In this document: positions 43,913 to 53,420 of the stretch, in pieces
Layout of the letters: every line of letters begins with the position of its first letter
How positions within the stretch are numbered: position 1 is the first letter of the stretch
Assembly (NCBI RefSeq): GCF_011174775.1
Contig: NZ_JAANHS010000012.1
Location: 1 to 64,000, forward strand
Source of the DNA: Rhodobacter calidifons
GTDB lineage: Bacteria; Pseudomonadota; Alphaproteobacteria; Rhodobacterales; Rhodobacteraceae
Reading direction: 5' to 3'
Length of the DNA: 64,000 nucleotides
Notes under the pieces: model-generated
The model's database searches: none
The model's input: the letters and a program-made list of their open reading frames with translations, nothing else
Told to the model about the DNA's origin: nothing
Translations under genes and position numbers: made by a program

Positions 43913-44323
43913 ATGACCGATCCCGCACCCGAAAGCATCGCCCCCTCGCTCGCCTTCATCGAACAGCTGGCGCATGAGGCCGTCGCGACCCTGCCCGCCC
44001 CCTTCCGCGAACCCGCGACCCTTGTCCGCCTGCGCGTCGAGGAGTTTCCCGACGACGACATGCTGGAAGAACTTGGCGTCGACGACGCCTTCGACCTGAC
44101 CGGGCTTTACGACGGGATCCCCCTGACCGAGAAGTCCACCGCCGAACAGATGACGCGCCCGGACGTGATCTGGCTGTTCCGCCGCCCGATCCTGGACGAA
44201 TGGGCCGAACGCGGCAATGTGTCGATCCAGGATCTGGTCGGCCATGTCGTGGTGCACGAGCTGGCGCATCATTTCGGCTGGACCGACGACCAGATCGCCG
44301 CCATCGACCGCTGGTGGGAGTGA
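43913..44323 (+). CDS. zincin-like metallopeptidase-fold protein
   Basis: 136-residue soluble protein with a clear HExxH motif (VVHELAHHFGW) near the C-terminus, as in the small DUF1025-type metallopeptidase-like family. Acidic EEFPDDDMLEELGVDDAFDLTGLYDG precedes it, also family-typical. Protease activity has not been shown for most members. Stand-alone between the hpa operon and the MBL gene. Confidence 0.82.
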   Translation: MTDPAPESIAPSLAFIEQLAHEAVATLPAPFREPATLVRLRVEEFPDDDMLEELGVDDAFDLTGLYDGIPLTEKSTAEQMTRPDVIWLFRRPILDEWAERGNVSIQDLVGHVVVHELAHHFGWTDDQIAAIDRWWE

Positions 44324-44443
44324 CCGGGTTCCCGGCCCTTGCGCACAGGGGGTGTGCAGCCGTGCCCGGCGGATGACGGTCCTGTGACCGGCCCCGTGGC
44401 CGATCCGGCCTATCCTTCCGGCATCCGCAGAATGGAGGAAGAC

Positions 44444-45397
44444 ATGACCGACCACGTCGCGGGCCGCACCAATGGCCTGTCCCGCCGCCAGGCCCTTTTT
44501 GCCGGGGCCAGCCTGCCCCTTGCCGCCGCCCTGCCGCTGCCGCTTGCCGCGCAGGAGACGATGCAGGGTTCGGGCTTCGCGCCCTGGAACCGCTTCAGGC
44601 TGGGCAGCTTCGAGGTCACGACGCTGCTTGCCGGCACCCGCGCCAGCGACAAGCCGCAAGAGACCTTCGGCACCAATGCCAGCCCCGAGGATTTTGCCGC
44701 GCTGTCGGCGGCGAACTTCATCCCTGCCGACCGGACGCAGAACTTCTTCACGCCGACCGTGGTGAACACCGGGGCCGAGATCGTGCTGTTCGACACGGGT
44801 CTTGCCGCCGAGGCCACCCTTGCCGCGCTGAACGCCGCTGGGATGTCGCCCGAGATGGTGGATGTCGTGGTCCTGACCCATATGCACGGCGACCATATCG
44901 GCGGGCTGATGGGGGCGGACGGCACGACACCGACCTTCGCGAATGCCCGCTATGTCACCGGGGCGGTCGAGCACAATCACTGGTCTGCCGCCGGCAACGA
45001 AGGCTTCGACAGATCCGTGAAGCCTCTGGCCGACCGGATGAGCTTCATCGGCAACAACGGCAGCGTGGCCCCGGGCATCACCGGGATCGACGCCTTCGGC
45101 CATACGCCGGGCCACATGGTCTATCAGGTCGAATCCGACGGCCAGCGCCTGATGATCACCGCCGACACCGCCAACCATTACGTCTGGTCCCTGCAACGCC
45201 CCGACTGGGAGGTGCGCTTCGACGCCGACAAGGCGCAGGCTGCCGCAACCCGCCGCGCCGTCTTCGGCCAGATCGCCGCCGACCGCATCCCCTTCATCGG
45301 CTACCACATGCCCTTCCCCGGCATAGGCTATGTCGAGGCGATGGGCGAAGGCTTCCGCTACATCCCCGCCAGCTACCAGCTTATGCTGAACGGCTGA
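44444..45397 (+). CDS. Tat-exported metallo-beta-lactamase-fold hydrolase
   Basis: 317 residues. The N-terminus carries a twin-arginine signal (LSRRQALFAGASLPLAAALPLPLAAQ), so the enzyme should be folded in the cytoplasm and exported to the periplasm. Metal motif THMHGDHIGG is followed by GHTPGHMVYQ and TADTANHY, and a final GYHMPFPG gives further ligands. MBL-fold proteins hydrolyse esters, lactones or amides; substrate unknown. GGAGG before ATG 44444. Confidence 0.87.
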   Translation: MTDHVAGRTNGLSRRQALFAGASLPLAAALPLPLAAQETMQGSGFAPWNRFRLGSFEVTTLLAGTRASDKPQETFGTNASPEDFAALSAANFIPADRTQNFFTPTVVNTGAEIVLFDTGLAAEATLAALNAAGMSPEMVDVVVLTHMHGDHIGGLMGADGTTPTFANARYVTGAVEHNHWSAAGNEGFDRSVKPLADRMSFIGNNGSVAPGITGIDAFGHTPGHMVYQVESDGQRLMITADTANHYVWSLQRPDWEVRFDADKAQAAATRRAVFGQIAADRIPFIGYHMPFPGIGYVEAMGEGFRYIPASYQLMLNG

Positions 45398-45406
45398 GGC
45401 GAAGGG

Positions 45407-45476
45407 CCGGAATCCTTCGAAGGATTCTGGCAAGAGTCTTCGGCAACTTTTGCCCCCGGCGGTGCGCACCGGGGGC
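45407..45476. repeat. palindrome group after the MBL gene (TTCGAA family, copy 3)
   Basis: First palindrome core GAATCCTTC/GAAGGATTC (45410-45427) with further pairing outside it. A decayed second palindrome follows (CAAGAGTCTTC...AACTTTTG, about 45431-45452). Then a GC hairpin GCCCCCGG (45452-45459) and CCGGGGGC (45469-45476). Same build as the copies at 11349 and 33164, with the middle unit degraded. Confidence 0.78.
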
Positions 45477-45530
45477 GGTTCCATTTCGGCGCGAAGGGTC
45501 TATGATAGCGGTAACACGAACAGGTGCCGC

Positions 45531-46478
45531 ATGACCCAAGCCCCGATCCTGACCCTGACGCTGAACCCCGCGCTCGACATGGCGACCGAGGTGCACGAGC
45601 TGATCCCCGGCCACAAGCTGCGCTGCACCGAACCCCTGCTCGACCCCGGCGGCGGCGGTCTGAACGTCTCCCGCGCGATCAAGGCGCTGGGGGGCGACAG
45701 CCTGGCGCTGGTGGCCATCGGCGGGCTGACCGGGGACCGTCTGGCGGGACTGATCCGGCAGGAGGGCGTCACCTTCCTCTCCATCCTCGGCCCCGGCGAG
45801 ACGCGCCAGTCGCTGACCGTGAACGAGGTCACCACCGGCAAGCAGTATCGCTTCATGCTGCCCGGTCCCGTCTGGGGCGAGGCCGAACGGGCGCGCGTCT
45901 TCACGCTGCTGCGCGCCACCGCGCGGCCTGGCGGGCTGTCGGTGATCTCGGGCAGCCAGCCCCCGGGCGTTCCGGTCGATTTCCCCGCACAGCTTGCCGC
46001 CTCGATGCCCGAGACGCGCGTCGTGCTGGATACCTCCGGTGCGACCCTGACCGAGGCGGTGCGGCATCCGATTCCCGGCCTGGAAGTGCTGCGGATGGAC
46101 GGACCGGAGGGCGAGGAGCTGGCCGGCCGCCCGCTGCCGACGCTGGAGGACACGGCCGAATTCGCGCAGTCGCTGGTCCGCAGGGGCGTGGCGAGGACCG
46201 TGATCGTCGCGCGCGGGGCCGAGGGCAACGTGCTGGCCGATGCCGGGCAGCGGCTCTTTGCCCGGGCGGCCAGGGTGCGAGTGAAATCCACCGTCGGCGC
46301 CGGGGACAGCTTCGTCGCCGCCTTCGTCCTGTCGCTGGCCCGCGGCCAGTCCAATGCCGAGGCGCTGGCGCTGGGTTCCGCGGCAGCCTCGGCCGCGGTC
46401 ACCACCGACGCGACCCAGCTCTGCCGGCCGGAGGACGTGATGCGGCTTCTGCCGGAATGCGTGGTCAGCGCCGCCTGA
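45531..46478 (+). CDS. PfkB-family phosphofructokinase
   Basis: 315-residue sugar kinase of the ribokinase/PfkB fold. Opening TLTLNPALDMATEV and GGGGLNVSRAIKALGG resemble 1-phosphofructokinase/Pfk-II, and the catalytic GAGDSFVAAF is at the C-terminal third. It could phosphorylate fructose-6-phosphate, fructose-1-phosphate or tagatose-6-phosphate. Start ATG 45531 chosen for the normal N-terminus. No PTS or sugar genes adjoin, so the substrate is open. Confidence 0.87.
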   Translation: MTQAPILTLTLNPALDMATEVHELIPGHKLRCTEPLLDPGGGGLNVSRAIKALGGDSLALVAIGGLTGDRLAGLIRQEGVTFLSILGPGETRQSLTVNEVTTGKQYRFMLPGPVWGEAERARVFTLLRATARPGGLSVISGSQPPGVPVDFPAQLAASMPETRVVLDTSGATLTEAVRHPIPGLEVLRMDGPEGEELAGRPLPTLEDTAEFAQSLVRRGVARTVIVARGAEGNVLADAGQRLFARAARVRVKSTVGAGDSFVAAFVLSLARGQSNAEALALGSAAASAAVTTDATQLCRPEDVMRLLPECVVSAA

Positions 46479-46552
46479 CCCTGACCCTGCCTCGGCCCGG
46501 GCGCCGCGCCATCGCCCTTCCCTTGCCCGGCGCCCGCCGCTAAGTCTGGCCC

Positions 46553-47632
46553 ATGCGCCAGACCCTGACCGAGATCTACGAGGCCCGCGTGGCGGAAGGC
46601 AGCCTGCGGGCCGATCCGGCCCAGCACGCCGTCCTGCCCCGTCTCGAAGCCCTGCGCCTCTGGCTCGAGACCAATGCCACCCGCCGCGTCGGTCTGTTTG
46701 CCGGCCTCTTCGCCAAGCCGATCCAACCCCCGCGCGGCCTGTATCTCTGGGGCGGGGTCGGGCGCGGCAAGTCGATGCTGATGGACCTGTTCACCGATGC
46801 GACCGACATCGCGGGCAAGCGACGGGTGCATTTCCACGCCTTCATGCAGGGCGTCCACAAGGGCATGCACGCCGCCCGTGGGCGCGGTATCGAGGACCCC
46901 CTGACCCCCGTCGCCGACGAGATCGCCCGCGACCTGCGGCTTCTCGCCTTCGACGAGATGCAGATCACCGACATCACCGACGCGATGATCGTCGGCCGCC
47001 TTTTCGAGAAGCTCTTCGCCGCCGGGGTGGTCGTCGTCACCACCTCGAACCGCCCGCCGGTGGACTTGTACAAGGACGGCCTCAGCCGCGCCCTGTTCCT
47101 GCCCTTCATCGCCATGCTGGAGGAAAGGCTGGAAATCGTCGAACTGCAAAGCCCGACCGACTACCGCCAGCACCGCCTTGCCGGCGCGCAGGTCTATTTC
47201 CACCCCGCCCGCACGGCCACCGCGCAGATCGCCGCGATCTGGACCGACCTGACCGGTGGCGCCCCCGAGCAGCCCCTGACGCTGGAGGTGAACGGCCGCC
47301 AGCTGATCCTGCCGCGCCATGCCAACGGGATCGGGCGGGCCAGCTTCTGGGAGCTCTGCTCGAAACCCCTCGGCCCGGCCGACTACCTCGCCATCGCCAA
47401 CGCGGTCCGGGTGCTGATCCTGGAAGACATCCCGCAGCTGTCCTCGGCCAACTACAACGAGGCGAAACGCTTCGTCACCCTGATCGACGCGCTGTACGAG
47501 GCGAAGGTCCGCCTTATCGTCTCGGCTGCCGATGTGCCCGAACGGCTGTATATCGAGGGCGAAGGCGCCTTCGAATTCGAACGCACCGCCAGCCGCCTGC
47601 GCGAGATGCAGGCGGACGGCTGGGGCGCCTAG
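46553..47632 (+). CDS. zapE: cell division ATPase ZapE (AFG1-like)
   Basis: 359-residue AAA-like ATPase. Walker A GGVGRGKS at residues 67-74, Walker B LLAFDEMQITD, and the family-typical TTSNRPPVDLYKDGL. In E. coli ZapE acts at the constricting Z-ring; mitochondrial AFG1/LACE1 handles membrane proteins. Its stop overlaps the stop of the convergent permease. Confidence 0.93.
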   Translation: MRQTLTEIYEARVAEGSLRADPAQHAVLPRLEALRLWLETNATRRVGLFAGLFAKPIQPPRGLYLWGGVGRGKSMLMDLFTDATDIAGKRRVHFHAFMQGVHKGMHAARGRGIEDPLTPVADEIARDLRLLAFDEMQITDITDAMIVGRLFEKLFAAGVVVVTTSNRPPVDLYKDGLSRALFLPFIAMLEERLEIVELQSPTDYRQHRLAGAQVYFHPARTATAQIAAIWTDLTGGAPEQPLTLEVNGRQLILPRHANGIGRASFWELCSKPLGPADYLAIANAVRVLILEDIPQLSSANYNEAKRFVTLIDALYEAKVRLIVSAADVPERLYIEGEGAFEFERTASRLREMQADGWGA

Positions 47633-48390
47633 GCCAGGGCCTGCCAGAGAAGCCGCAGCGCCATTGCGGTCGAAGTGACCACGAGAAGCGGCCTGATGGC
47701 CCGCGCCCCCGCCCGCAACGCGACCCGCGCCCCCAGGCTCGCCCCGGCGACCTGCGCCACCGCCATTGCCAACCCGACATGCCACCATGTCGCACCCGAG
47801 AAGGCGAAGACCAGCAGGCTGCCCAGGTTCGAGGCGAAGTTCAGCAACTTGGTATGCGCCGTCGCCTTCAGCAAGCCGTAGCCCGCAAGAAGAACGAAGC
47901 CCAGCATGAAGAAGGACCCGGTGCCGGGGCCGAAAAAGCCGTCATATGCGGCAATCAGCGGAACCGCGGTGACTGCGAAGATGCCGGGTCTGATCCGCTG
48001 CATCCGGGCGTCATCGGTCAGGCCCGGCTTCAGCGCGAAGAAGGCCGCCACCCCAATCAGGATCACCGGCATGACAAGGCGCAAGACCTCGGCCGGCACC
48101 AGATGCGCCGCCATCGCACCCGATGCCCCCGCCCCCGCACTGATCGCCGCCATGCCCAGCTGCTCGCCCGGCCGGACCATCCCCGCCCGGGCATAGGCAA
48201 CCGTCGCCGTCGCGGCACCGAAGCTTCCCTGCAACTTGTTCGTCGCCAGCGCCTCGACGGGCGAGGCCCCCGCCAGCAGCAGCGCCGGAACCGAGATCAA
48301 CCCGCCCCCGCCGGCGATGCTGTCGATGAAACCGGCGCAGAAGGCGGCGAGGATCAGGACGAGGGCAAGATGGCTGGTGATTTCGAACAT
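47629..48390 (-). CDS. TauE/SafE-family permease
   Basis: 253-residue inner-membrane protein with about seven or eight helices. Family motif FIDSIAGGGGLISVPALLLAG near residues 21-41 and a second half repeat (YDGFFGPGTGSFFMLGFVLL). Such permeases export sulfite, sulfoacetate or other organic anions. Start ATG 48390. Substrate unknown; the neighbouring genes give no sulfur context. Confidence 0.9.
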   Translation of the reverse strand: MFEITSHLALVLILAAFCAGFIDSIAGGGGLISVPALLLAGASPVEALATNKLQGSFGAATATVAYARAGMVRPGEQLGMAAISAGAGASGAMAAHLVPAEVLRLVMPVILIGVAAFFALKPGLTDDARMQRIRPGIFAVTAVPLIAAYDGFFGPGTGSFFMLGFVLLAGYGLLKATAHTKLLNFASNLGSLLVFAFSGATWWHVGLAMAVAQVAGASLGARVALRAGARAIRPLLVVTSTAMALRLLWQALA

Positions 48391-48523
48391 CGCCCGCCTT
48401 GTCGCCGGTTCCTGCGCCGGGGACAAGGGGAAGCCGTCCTCGGGGCATCGAGCCCCTCGGACGGCGCATCCGCGGAACGCATGGGCCGCGTCGTCCGGGC
48501 GGACAGGTCGGCAGCCTCCGGCG

Positions 48524-48594
48524 GGAGTATTTCGGACATGGGCAAATCCGACTTGCCCATGTGAAAATACTCCGGGGGTTTGGGGGCAGCGCCC
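48524..48594. repeat. 50-bp nested hairpin and G-rich element, copy 2 (serB end)
   Basis: GGAGTATTT (48524-48532), ACATGGGCAA (48536-48545), loop ATCCGAC, TTGCCCATGT (48553-48562), AAATACTCC (48565-48573): a nearly perfect long hairpin. GGGGGTTT then GGGGGC-AG-CGCCCCC follow. Its right half plus the G-rich hairpin recurs after serA, and a variant after gltX. It lies in the 283 bp between the permease start and the serB stop and likely terminates serB. Confidence 0.88.
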
Positions 48595-48673
48595 CCATCC
48601 ACCGAGGAGGAGGGCGCAGGCCCGACGACGAGAGGAAAGGCTTGCGCGTCAGCGCTCCGCACGGCTCCGGCGG

Positions 48674-49552
48674 TCAGTCCGGGGCGAAGGCATCGCGGGC
48701 GTAGCCTTGCAGGTAGAGAAGCGCTGTGAGGTCGCCATGGTTGATCCGGATGTCGCATTGCGCCTGCACGGTCGGTTTGGCATGCAGCGCAACTCCCGTG
48801 CCTGCCGCAAGCAGCATCGGCAGGTCGTTGGCCCCGTCGCCCACGGCGATCGCCTCGGCCGGCGTGATCCCGAGCCGCGCGGAGATCTCTTGCAAGGCGT
48901 GCAGCTTGGCCTCCTTGCCAAGGATCGGCTCTACCACCGTGCCGGCAAGCCTGCCGTCTGCCACATGCAAGGTGTTCGCCCGGTTCTCGTCAAACCCGAG
49001 CCACCCCGCCACCGCCGAGGTGAAGGCCGTGAACCCGCCCGAGACCAGTGCGGCGTAGGCGCCATTCGCCTTCATCGTCGCCACAAGAACCTTCCCCCCC
49101 GGCATCAGCGTGATCCGGTCGCGCAGAACCTGCCCGATGACGCCCTCGGGCAGGCCCTTGAGCAAACCGACCCGTTCCCGCAAGGCGCCTTCGAAATCCA
49201 GCTCGCCGTTCATTGCCCGCGCCGTGATCCCGGCCACCCGTGCGCCCACCCCGGCCTCGTCGGCAAGCTCGTCGATGCATTCCTGCCGGATCATCGTCGA
49301 ATCCATGTCGGCGATGAGCAGGCGCTTCTTCCGGCCCTCGGCCCTTTGCAGCACCAGGTCGATGCACAGGCCTTGCAGGTCCTTCCAGACCTCCCAGCGG
49401 TTCTCGGGCATCCGGTCCAGATCGAACTCGGCTGCCACACCGGGGTCGAGCCACCGCGCCATGCCCCCGCCCCAGGCGTTGCGCAGCGATTCCACCGTCA
49501 CCCGCTCCAGCACCGGGGTTTCGGGGTTGGTGAGAAGAGTGACGACGAACAT
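48674..49552 (-). CDS. serB: phosphoserine phosphatase
   Basis: 292-residue HAD phosphatase for the last step of serine synthesis. Nucleophile motif LLIADMDST, second motif [10 protein letters not shown] and third [12 protein letters not shown] are intact. An N-terminal ~75-residue ACT-like domain ([21 protein letters not shown]) precedes them. Divergent from serC-serA. Confidence 0.96.
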   Translation of the reverse strand: MFVVTLLTNPETPVLERVTVESLRNAWGGGMARWLDPGVAAEFDLDRMPENRWEVWKDLQGLCIDLVLQRAEGRKKRLLIADMDSTMIRQECIDELADEAGVGARVAGITARAMNGELDFEGALRERVGLLKGLPEGVIGQVLRDRITLMPGGKVLVATMKANGAYAALVSGGFTAFTSAVAGWLGFDENRANTLHVADGRLAGTVVEPILGKEAKLHALQEISARLGITPAEAIAVGDGANDLPMLLAAGTGVALHAKPTVQAQCDIRINHGDLTALLYLQGYARDAFAPD

Positions 49553-49579
49553 GGGGCAGGTTTCCGATAGTGAACAGAG

Positions 49580-49618
49580 GCGTCGGTTTTTCGCGATGAT
49601 GCGTCGGCCTATCGCGAT
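49580..49618. promoter_or_regulatory. 21-bp-spaced direct repeats between serB and serC
   Basis: GCGTCGG-N4-TCGCGAT occurs at 49580-49597 and again at 49601-49618, exactly 21 bp (two helical turns) apart, in the 154-bp divergent region. TCGCGAT and the later ATCGCGA also form a 7-bp dyad. This looks like tandem sites for one transcription factor acting on serB, serC or both. The factor is unknown. Confidence 0.6.
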
Positions 49619-49668
49619 TTTTCCGCTTGCACCAGCCCAAGGCGGCCATTACCCACGGCGGCGGGACA

Positions 49669-49706
49669 CCCTTCCCCAACGAAGGGCTTTTAGCTGGAAG
49701 GCTACC
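49669..49706 (+). ncRNA. structured serC leader (candidate serC RNA motif)
   Basis: Hairpin CCCTTC (49669-49674), loop CCCAAC, GAAGGG (49681-49686). After CTTT a second small stem TAGC (49691-49694) and GCTA (49701-49704) encloses most of the GGAAGG ribosome site, two bases before the ATG. Alphaproteobacteria have a described cis-acting serC motif in just this position. I judge the match by layout only. Confidence 0.5.
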
Positions 49707-50864
49707 ATGACTGACCTGACCCCGCCGGCCAAGCGCCCGGCCAATCCGCGCTTCTCCTCGGGCCCCTGCGCCAAGATCCCCGGATATTCCCTCGACATGC
49801 TGGCCGACGCGCCTTTGGGCCGGTCGCACCGCGCCGCCGTCGGCAAGGCCAAGCTGAAAGAGGCGATCGACCTGACGCGCGAGATCCTCGGCGTTCCTGC
49901 CGACTACCGGATCGGCATCGTTCCCGCCTCGGACACCGGCGCGGTGGAAATGGCGATGTGGTCGCTTCTGGGCGCCCGGCCAGTTGAAATGCTGGCCTGG
50001 GAATCGTTCGGCGAGGGCTGGGTCACGGATGTGGTCAAGCAGCTGAAACTCGACGCGACGGTCCGCAAGGCGCCCTACGGGCAGATCGTGGATTTCGCCC
50101 AGGTCGATTTCGACAAGGACGTGGTGTTCACCTGGAACGGCACCACCTCGGGCGTCCGTCTGCCGAACGGCGATGCGATCCCGGCCACCCGCGAAGGGTT
50201 GACCATCTGCGACGCCACCAGCGCCGCCTTCGCGATGGACCTTCCTTTCGACAAGCTGGATGTCACCACCTTCTCCTGGCAGAAGGTCCTGGGCGGCGAG
50301 GGCGCGCATGGCGTCCTCATCCTCAGCCCCCGCGCTGTCGAACGGCTGGAAAGCTACACCCCCGCCTGGCCGCTGCCGAAGATCTTCCGGCTGACCGCCA
50401 AGGGCAAGCTGATCGAAGGCATCTTCCAGGGCGAGACGATCAACACGCCCTCGATGCTGGCGAACGAGGATTACCTTGTCGCGCTGAAATGGGCGAAGTC
50501 CATCGGCGGCCTGCCCGCGCTGATCGCACGCGCCAAGGCGAATTCGCAGGTCGTCTGGGACTTCTGCGCCGCAAACCCCTGGATCGCCAATCTGGCCGAA
50601 CACCCGGCCACCGCCTCGACGACTTCGGTCTGCCTCAAGTTCACCGATCCGCGCATCACCGACGGCGAGGCTTTTGCGAAAGCCGTGGCGAAACGGATCG
50701 AGAAGGCGGGCGCGGGCTTCGACCTCGGCGCCTACCGCGACGCGCCGCCGGGCCTGCGGATCTGGTGCGGCTCGACGGTCGAGACCTCGGACGTCCAGGC
50801 GCTGATGCCCTGGATCGCGCATGCCTTCCACGCGGAAATCGCCGCGCTGTCGCAAGCCGCCTGA
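49707..50864 (+). CDS. serC: phosphoserine aminotransferase
   Basis: 385-residue PLP aminotransferase of the alphaproteobacterial SerC type. PLP lysine Lys193 in [28 protein letters not shown] near the N-terminus. Converts 3-phosphohydroxypyruvate plus glutamate to phosphoserine; may also act in pyridoxal synthesis. A much longer open frame extends upstream, but ATG 49707 with GGAAGG gives the family N-terminus. Followed by serA after a REP-like element. Confidence 0.96.
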   Translation: MTDLTPPAKRPANPRFSSGPCAKIPGYSLDMLADAPLGRSHRAAVGKAKLKEAIDLTREILGVPADYRIGIVPASDTGAVEMAMWSLLGARPVEMLAWESFGEGWVTDVVKQLKLDATVRKAPYGQIVDFAQVDFDKDVVFTWNGTTSGVRLPNGDAIPATREGLTICDATSAAFAMDLPFDKLDVTTFSWQKVLGGEGAHGVLILSPRAVERLESYTPAWPLPKIFRLTAKGKLIEGIFQGETINTPSMLANEDYLVALKWAKSIGGLPALIARAKANSQVVWDFCAANPWIANLAEHPATASTTSVCLKFTDPRITDGEAFAKAVAKRIEKAGAGFDLGAYRDAPPGLRIWCGSTVETSDVQALMPWIAHAFHAEIAALSQAA

Positions 50865-50866
50865 GC

Positions 50867-50937
50867 AACCCCGCCCCGGACCTGATCCGGGGCCTCCCTT
50901 CATCCCGCGAGGTCCCGGATCAAGTCCGGGACGCGAT
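50867..50937. repeat. REP-like double hairpin, copy 2 (serC/serA gap)
   Basis: Arms CCCCGGA (50874-50880) and TCCGGGG (50886-50892) with loop CCTGA, then CCTC, a short linker, GAGG (50909-50912), and arms TCCCGGA (50913-50919) and TCCGGGA (50925-50931) with loop TCAAG. The pattern matches the copies at 13666 and 58873. It fills nearly the whole gap between serC and serA. Confidence 0.88.
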
Positions 50938-50961
50938 GTCCCCGAACACAGGTTCCGCAAA

Positions 50962-52554
50962 ATGCCCAAAGTCCTCGTTTCCGACGAACTTTCCGAAACC
51001 GCCGTCCAGATCTTCCGCGACCGCGGGGTCGAGGTGGACTACATGCCGAAGCTCGGCAAGGACAAGGAAAAGCTGGCCGAGATCATCGGCAACTACGACG
51101 GCCTTGCCATCCGATCCGCCACCAAGGTCACCGAAAAACTGCTGGAACGCGCCACCAACCTGAAAGTGGTGGGCCGGGCCGGGATCGGGGTGGACAACGT
51201 GGACATCCCGGCGGCGTCGAAGAAGGGCGTCATCGTGATGAACACGCCCTTCGGCAACTCGATCACCACCGCCGAACATGCCATCGCCATGATGTTCGCC
51301 ATCGCCCGGCAGATCCCCGAGGCCAACGCCTCGACCCATGCCGGAAAGTGGGAAAAGTCCCGCTTCATGGGGGTCGAACTTTACAACAAGACGCTCGGCG
51401 TGATCGGGGCGGGCAATATCGGCGGCATCGTCTGCGACCGGGCGGTGGGCCTGCACATGAAGGTCATCGCCTATGACCCCTTCCTGTCTGATGAGCGCGC
51501 AAAACAGCTGGGCGTGACCAAGGTGGAGCTGGACGAGCTTCTCGCCCGCGCCGATTTCATCACGCTCCACGTCCCCCTCACCGACAAGACCCGCAACATC
51601 CTGTCGCGCGAGGCGCTGGCGAAGACGAAGAAGGGCGTGCGCATCATCAACTGCGCCCGCGGCGGGCTGATCGACGAGGCCGCACTCCTCGACGCGCTGA
51701 ACTCCGGCCATGTCGCGGGCGCGGCGCTCGACGTCTTCGAGGTCGAACCCGCCACCGAGAACCCGCTCTTCGGCCACCCGAACGTGGTCTGCACCCCGCA
51801 TCTCGGCGCCTCCACCACCGAAGCGCAGGAGAACGTGGCGCTCCAGGTGGCCGAGCAGATGTCCGACTACCTGCTGACCGGCGCTGTCCAGAACGCGCTG
51901 AACATGCCCAACGTCACCGCCGAAGAGGCCGCCGTCATGGGCCCCTGGATCAGGCTGGCCTCCCACCTCGGCAGCTTCATCGGCCAGATGACGGAAGAGC
52001 CGATCAAGGCGATCAACATCCTCTACGACGGTTCGGTCGCCGAGATGAACCTTGCGGCCCTGAACCAGGCGGTCATCGCCGGAGTGCTGAAGGCGCAGAA
52101 CCCGGACGTGAACCTCGTCTCGGCCCCCGTTGTGGCCAGGGAGAAGGGCATCCAGGTCTCCACCACCCGGCAGGAAAAGACCGGGGTCTTCGACGCCTAT
52201 ATCAAGGTGACGATGGTGACGGACAAGCGCGAACGCTCGGTCGCCGGGACCTGCTTCTCCGACGGCAAGCCGCGCTTCATCCAGATCAAGGGCATCAACA
52301 TCGATGCCGAGATCGGCCGGCACATGCTCTACACCACCAACGAGGACGTGCCCGGCATCATCGGCCTTCTGGGCATGACCATGGGCAAGAACAACGTCAA
52401 CATCGCGAACTTCACGCTGGGCCGGTCGGGCGTGGGCCAGGACGCGATCGCCATCCTCTACCTGGATCAGCCGATCGACCCCAAGGTGATCGAGACGCTG
52501 GAAGGCACCGGCATGTTCCAGCAGGTCAAGGCCTTGCAGTTCGACGTGACCTGA
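50962..52554 (+). CDS. serA: D-3-phosphoglycerate dehydrogenase
   Basis: 530-residue long-form SerA. Catalyses the first step of serine synthesis, oxidising 3-phosphoglycerate with NAD+. N-terminal substrate domain, Rossmann motif GVIGAGNIGG, catalytic region INCARGGLIDEAAL and TPHLGAST. The C-terminus has the intervening domain and an ACT domain (HMLYTTNEDVPGIIGLLG) for serine feedback. Start ATG 50962 (MPKVLVSDELSE) follows the REP element. Confidence 0.97.
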   Translation: MPKVLVSDELSETAVQIFRDRGVEVDYMPKLGKDKEKLAEIIGNYDGLAIRSATKVTEKLLERATNLKVVGRAGIGVDNVDIPAASKKGVIVMNTPFGNSITTAEHAIAMMFAIARQIPEANASTHAGKWEKSRFMGVELYNKTLGVIGAGNIGGIVCDRAVGLHMKVIAYDPFLSDERAKQLGVTKVELDELLARADFITLHVPLTDKTRNILSREALAKTKKGVRIINCARGGLIDEAALLDALNSGHVAGAALDVFEVEPATENPLFGHPNVVCTPHLGASTTEAQENVALQVAEQMSDYLLTGAVQNALNMPNVTAEEAAVMGPWIRLASHLGSFIGQMTEEPIKAINILYDGSVAEMNLAALNQAVIAGVLKAQNPDVNLVSAPVVAREKGIQVSTTRQEKTGVFDAYIKVTMVTDKRERSVAGTCFSDGKPRFIQIKGINIDAEIGRHMLYTTNEDVPGIIGLLGMTMGKNNVNIANFTLGRSGVGQDAIAILYLDQPIDPKVIETLEGTGMFQQVKALQFDVT

Positions 52555-52567
52555 GCCCGCTTGCAGC

Positions 52568-52618
52568 TTGCCCATGTTCCAAATACTCCACGGGGGTCCG
52601 GGGGTGTGAAACCCCCGG
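52568..52618. repeat. half nested hairpin and G-rich element, copy 3 (serA end)
   Basis: TTGCCCATGT (52568-52577) and AAATACTCC (52581-52589), identical to the right half of the serB element, then GGGGGTCC and a hairpin CCGGGGGT (52598-52605), GTGAA, ACCCCCGG (52611-52618). The left half is absent. It begins 13 bp after the serA stop and probably acts as terminator. Confidence 0.85.
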
Positions 52619-52640
52619 CGCTCTCCACCGGGGCCGACGC

Positions 52641-53378
52641 ATGCACATCTACGCCATCGGCGATATCCACGGCCATCTGACGCTCTTGCAGGCCGCGCAT
52701 GAGCTGATCGCCGCGGACATGGCGCGGCATGGGCCGGGCCCGGTGGTCCATGTCGGCGATGTGGTGGACCGCGGACCGGACAGCCGGGGCGTCATCGACT
52801 TCCTGATGGCCGGGATCGCCGAGGGCCGGGACTGGATCGTCCTGAAGGGCAACCATGACCGGATGTTCACCCGCTTCCTGCGCGACCCCTGGGAGCCGGA
52901 GCCCGGCCTCAGGGCGGAACTGTCCTGGCTGCACCCGCGGCTCGGAGGGTCGGATACCCTGCGCTCCTACGGGGTCGCCAATGCCGGCGACAGGCCGGTC
53001 GCGAAGGTCCATGCCGAGGCGCTGGCCGCCGTGCCGGAGGCGCATCGCGCCTTCCTCGCCGCCCGGCCCGGCCTGCACCTGGCGGGCGACTGCGCCTTCG
53101 TCCATGCCGGCATCCGCCCCGGCATCGCGCTTGCCGACCAGACCGAGACCGACCTGGTCTGGATCCGCGAACCCTTCCTCAGCGAGGGAACCAGCCACGG
53201 CCCGCTGATCGTCCACGGCCATACCGCCATCGACGCCGCCACCCATTACGGCAACCGGCTCAACCTCGATTCGGGCGCGGCCTATGGCGGGCCGCTGTCT
53301 GCCGTGGTGATCGAGGGGCGCGAGGCCGCGCTTCTGACGCCACTGGGCCGCCGGAAACTTTCAAGCGTCCGGGCCTGA
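52641..53378 (+). CDS. PPP-type metallophosphoesterase
   Basis: 245 residues with all PPP-family motifs: GDIHG (7-11), GDVVDRGPDSRG, GNHDRM, HAGI and HGHT. Bacterial members hydrolyse phosphoserine/threonine or dinucleotide polyphosphates (ApaH-like, PrpE-like). The DSGAAYGGPLSAVVI end is typical of the serine/threonine phosphatase branch. Just after the serA terminator; a separate gene with a weak ribosome site. Confidence 0.9.
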   Translation: MHIYAIGDIHGHLTLLQAAHELIAADMARHGPGPVVHVGDVVDRGPDSRGVIDFLMAGIAEGRDWIVLKGNHDRMFTRFLRDPWEPEPGLRAELSWLHPRLGGSDTLRSYGVANAGDRPVAKVHAEALAAVPEAHRAFLAARPGLHLAGDCAFVHAGIRPGIALADQTETDLVWIREPFLSEGTSHGPLIVHGHTAIDAATHYGNRLNLDSGAAYGGPLSAVVIEGREAALLTPLGRRKLSSVRA

Positions 53379-53420
53379 GCCCCGCGAAGAGCGCGCGGCA
53401 GCAAGCGATGAGCCGCAGTT

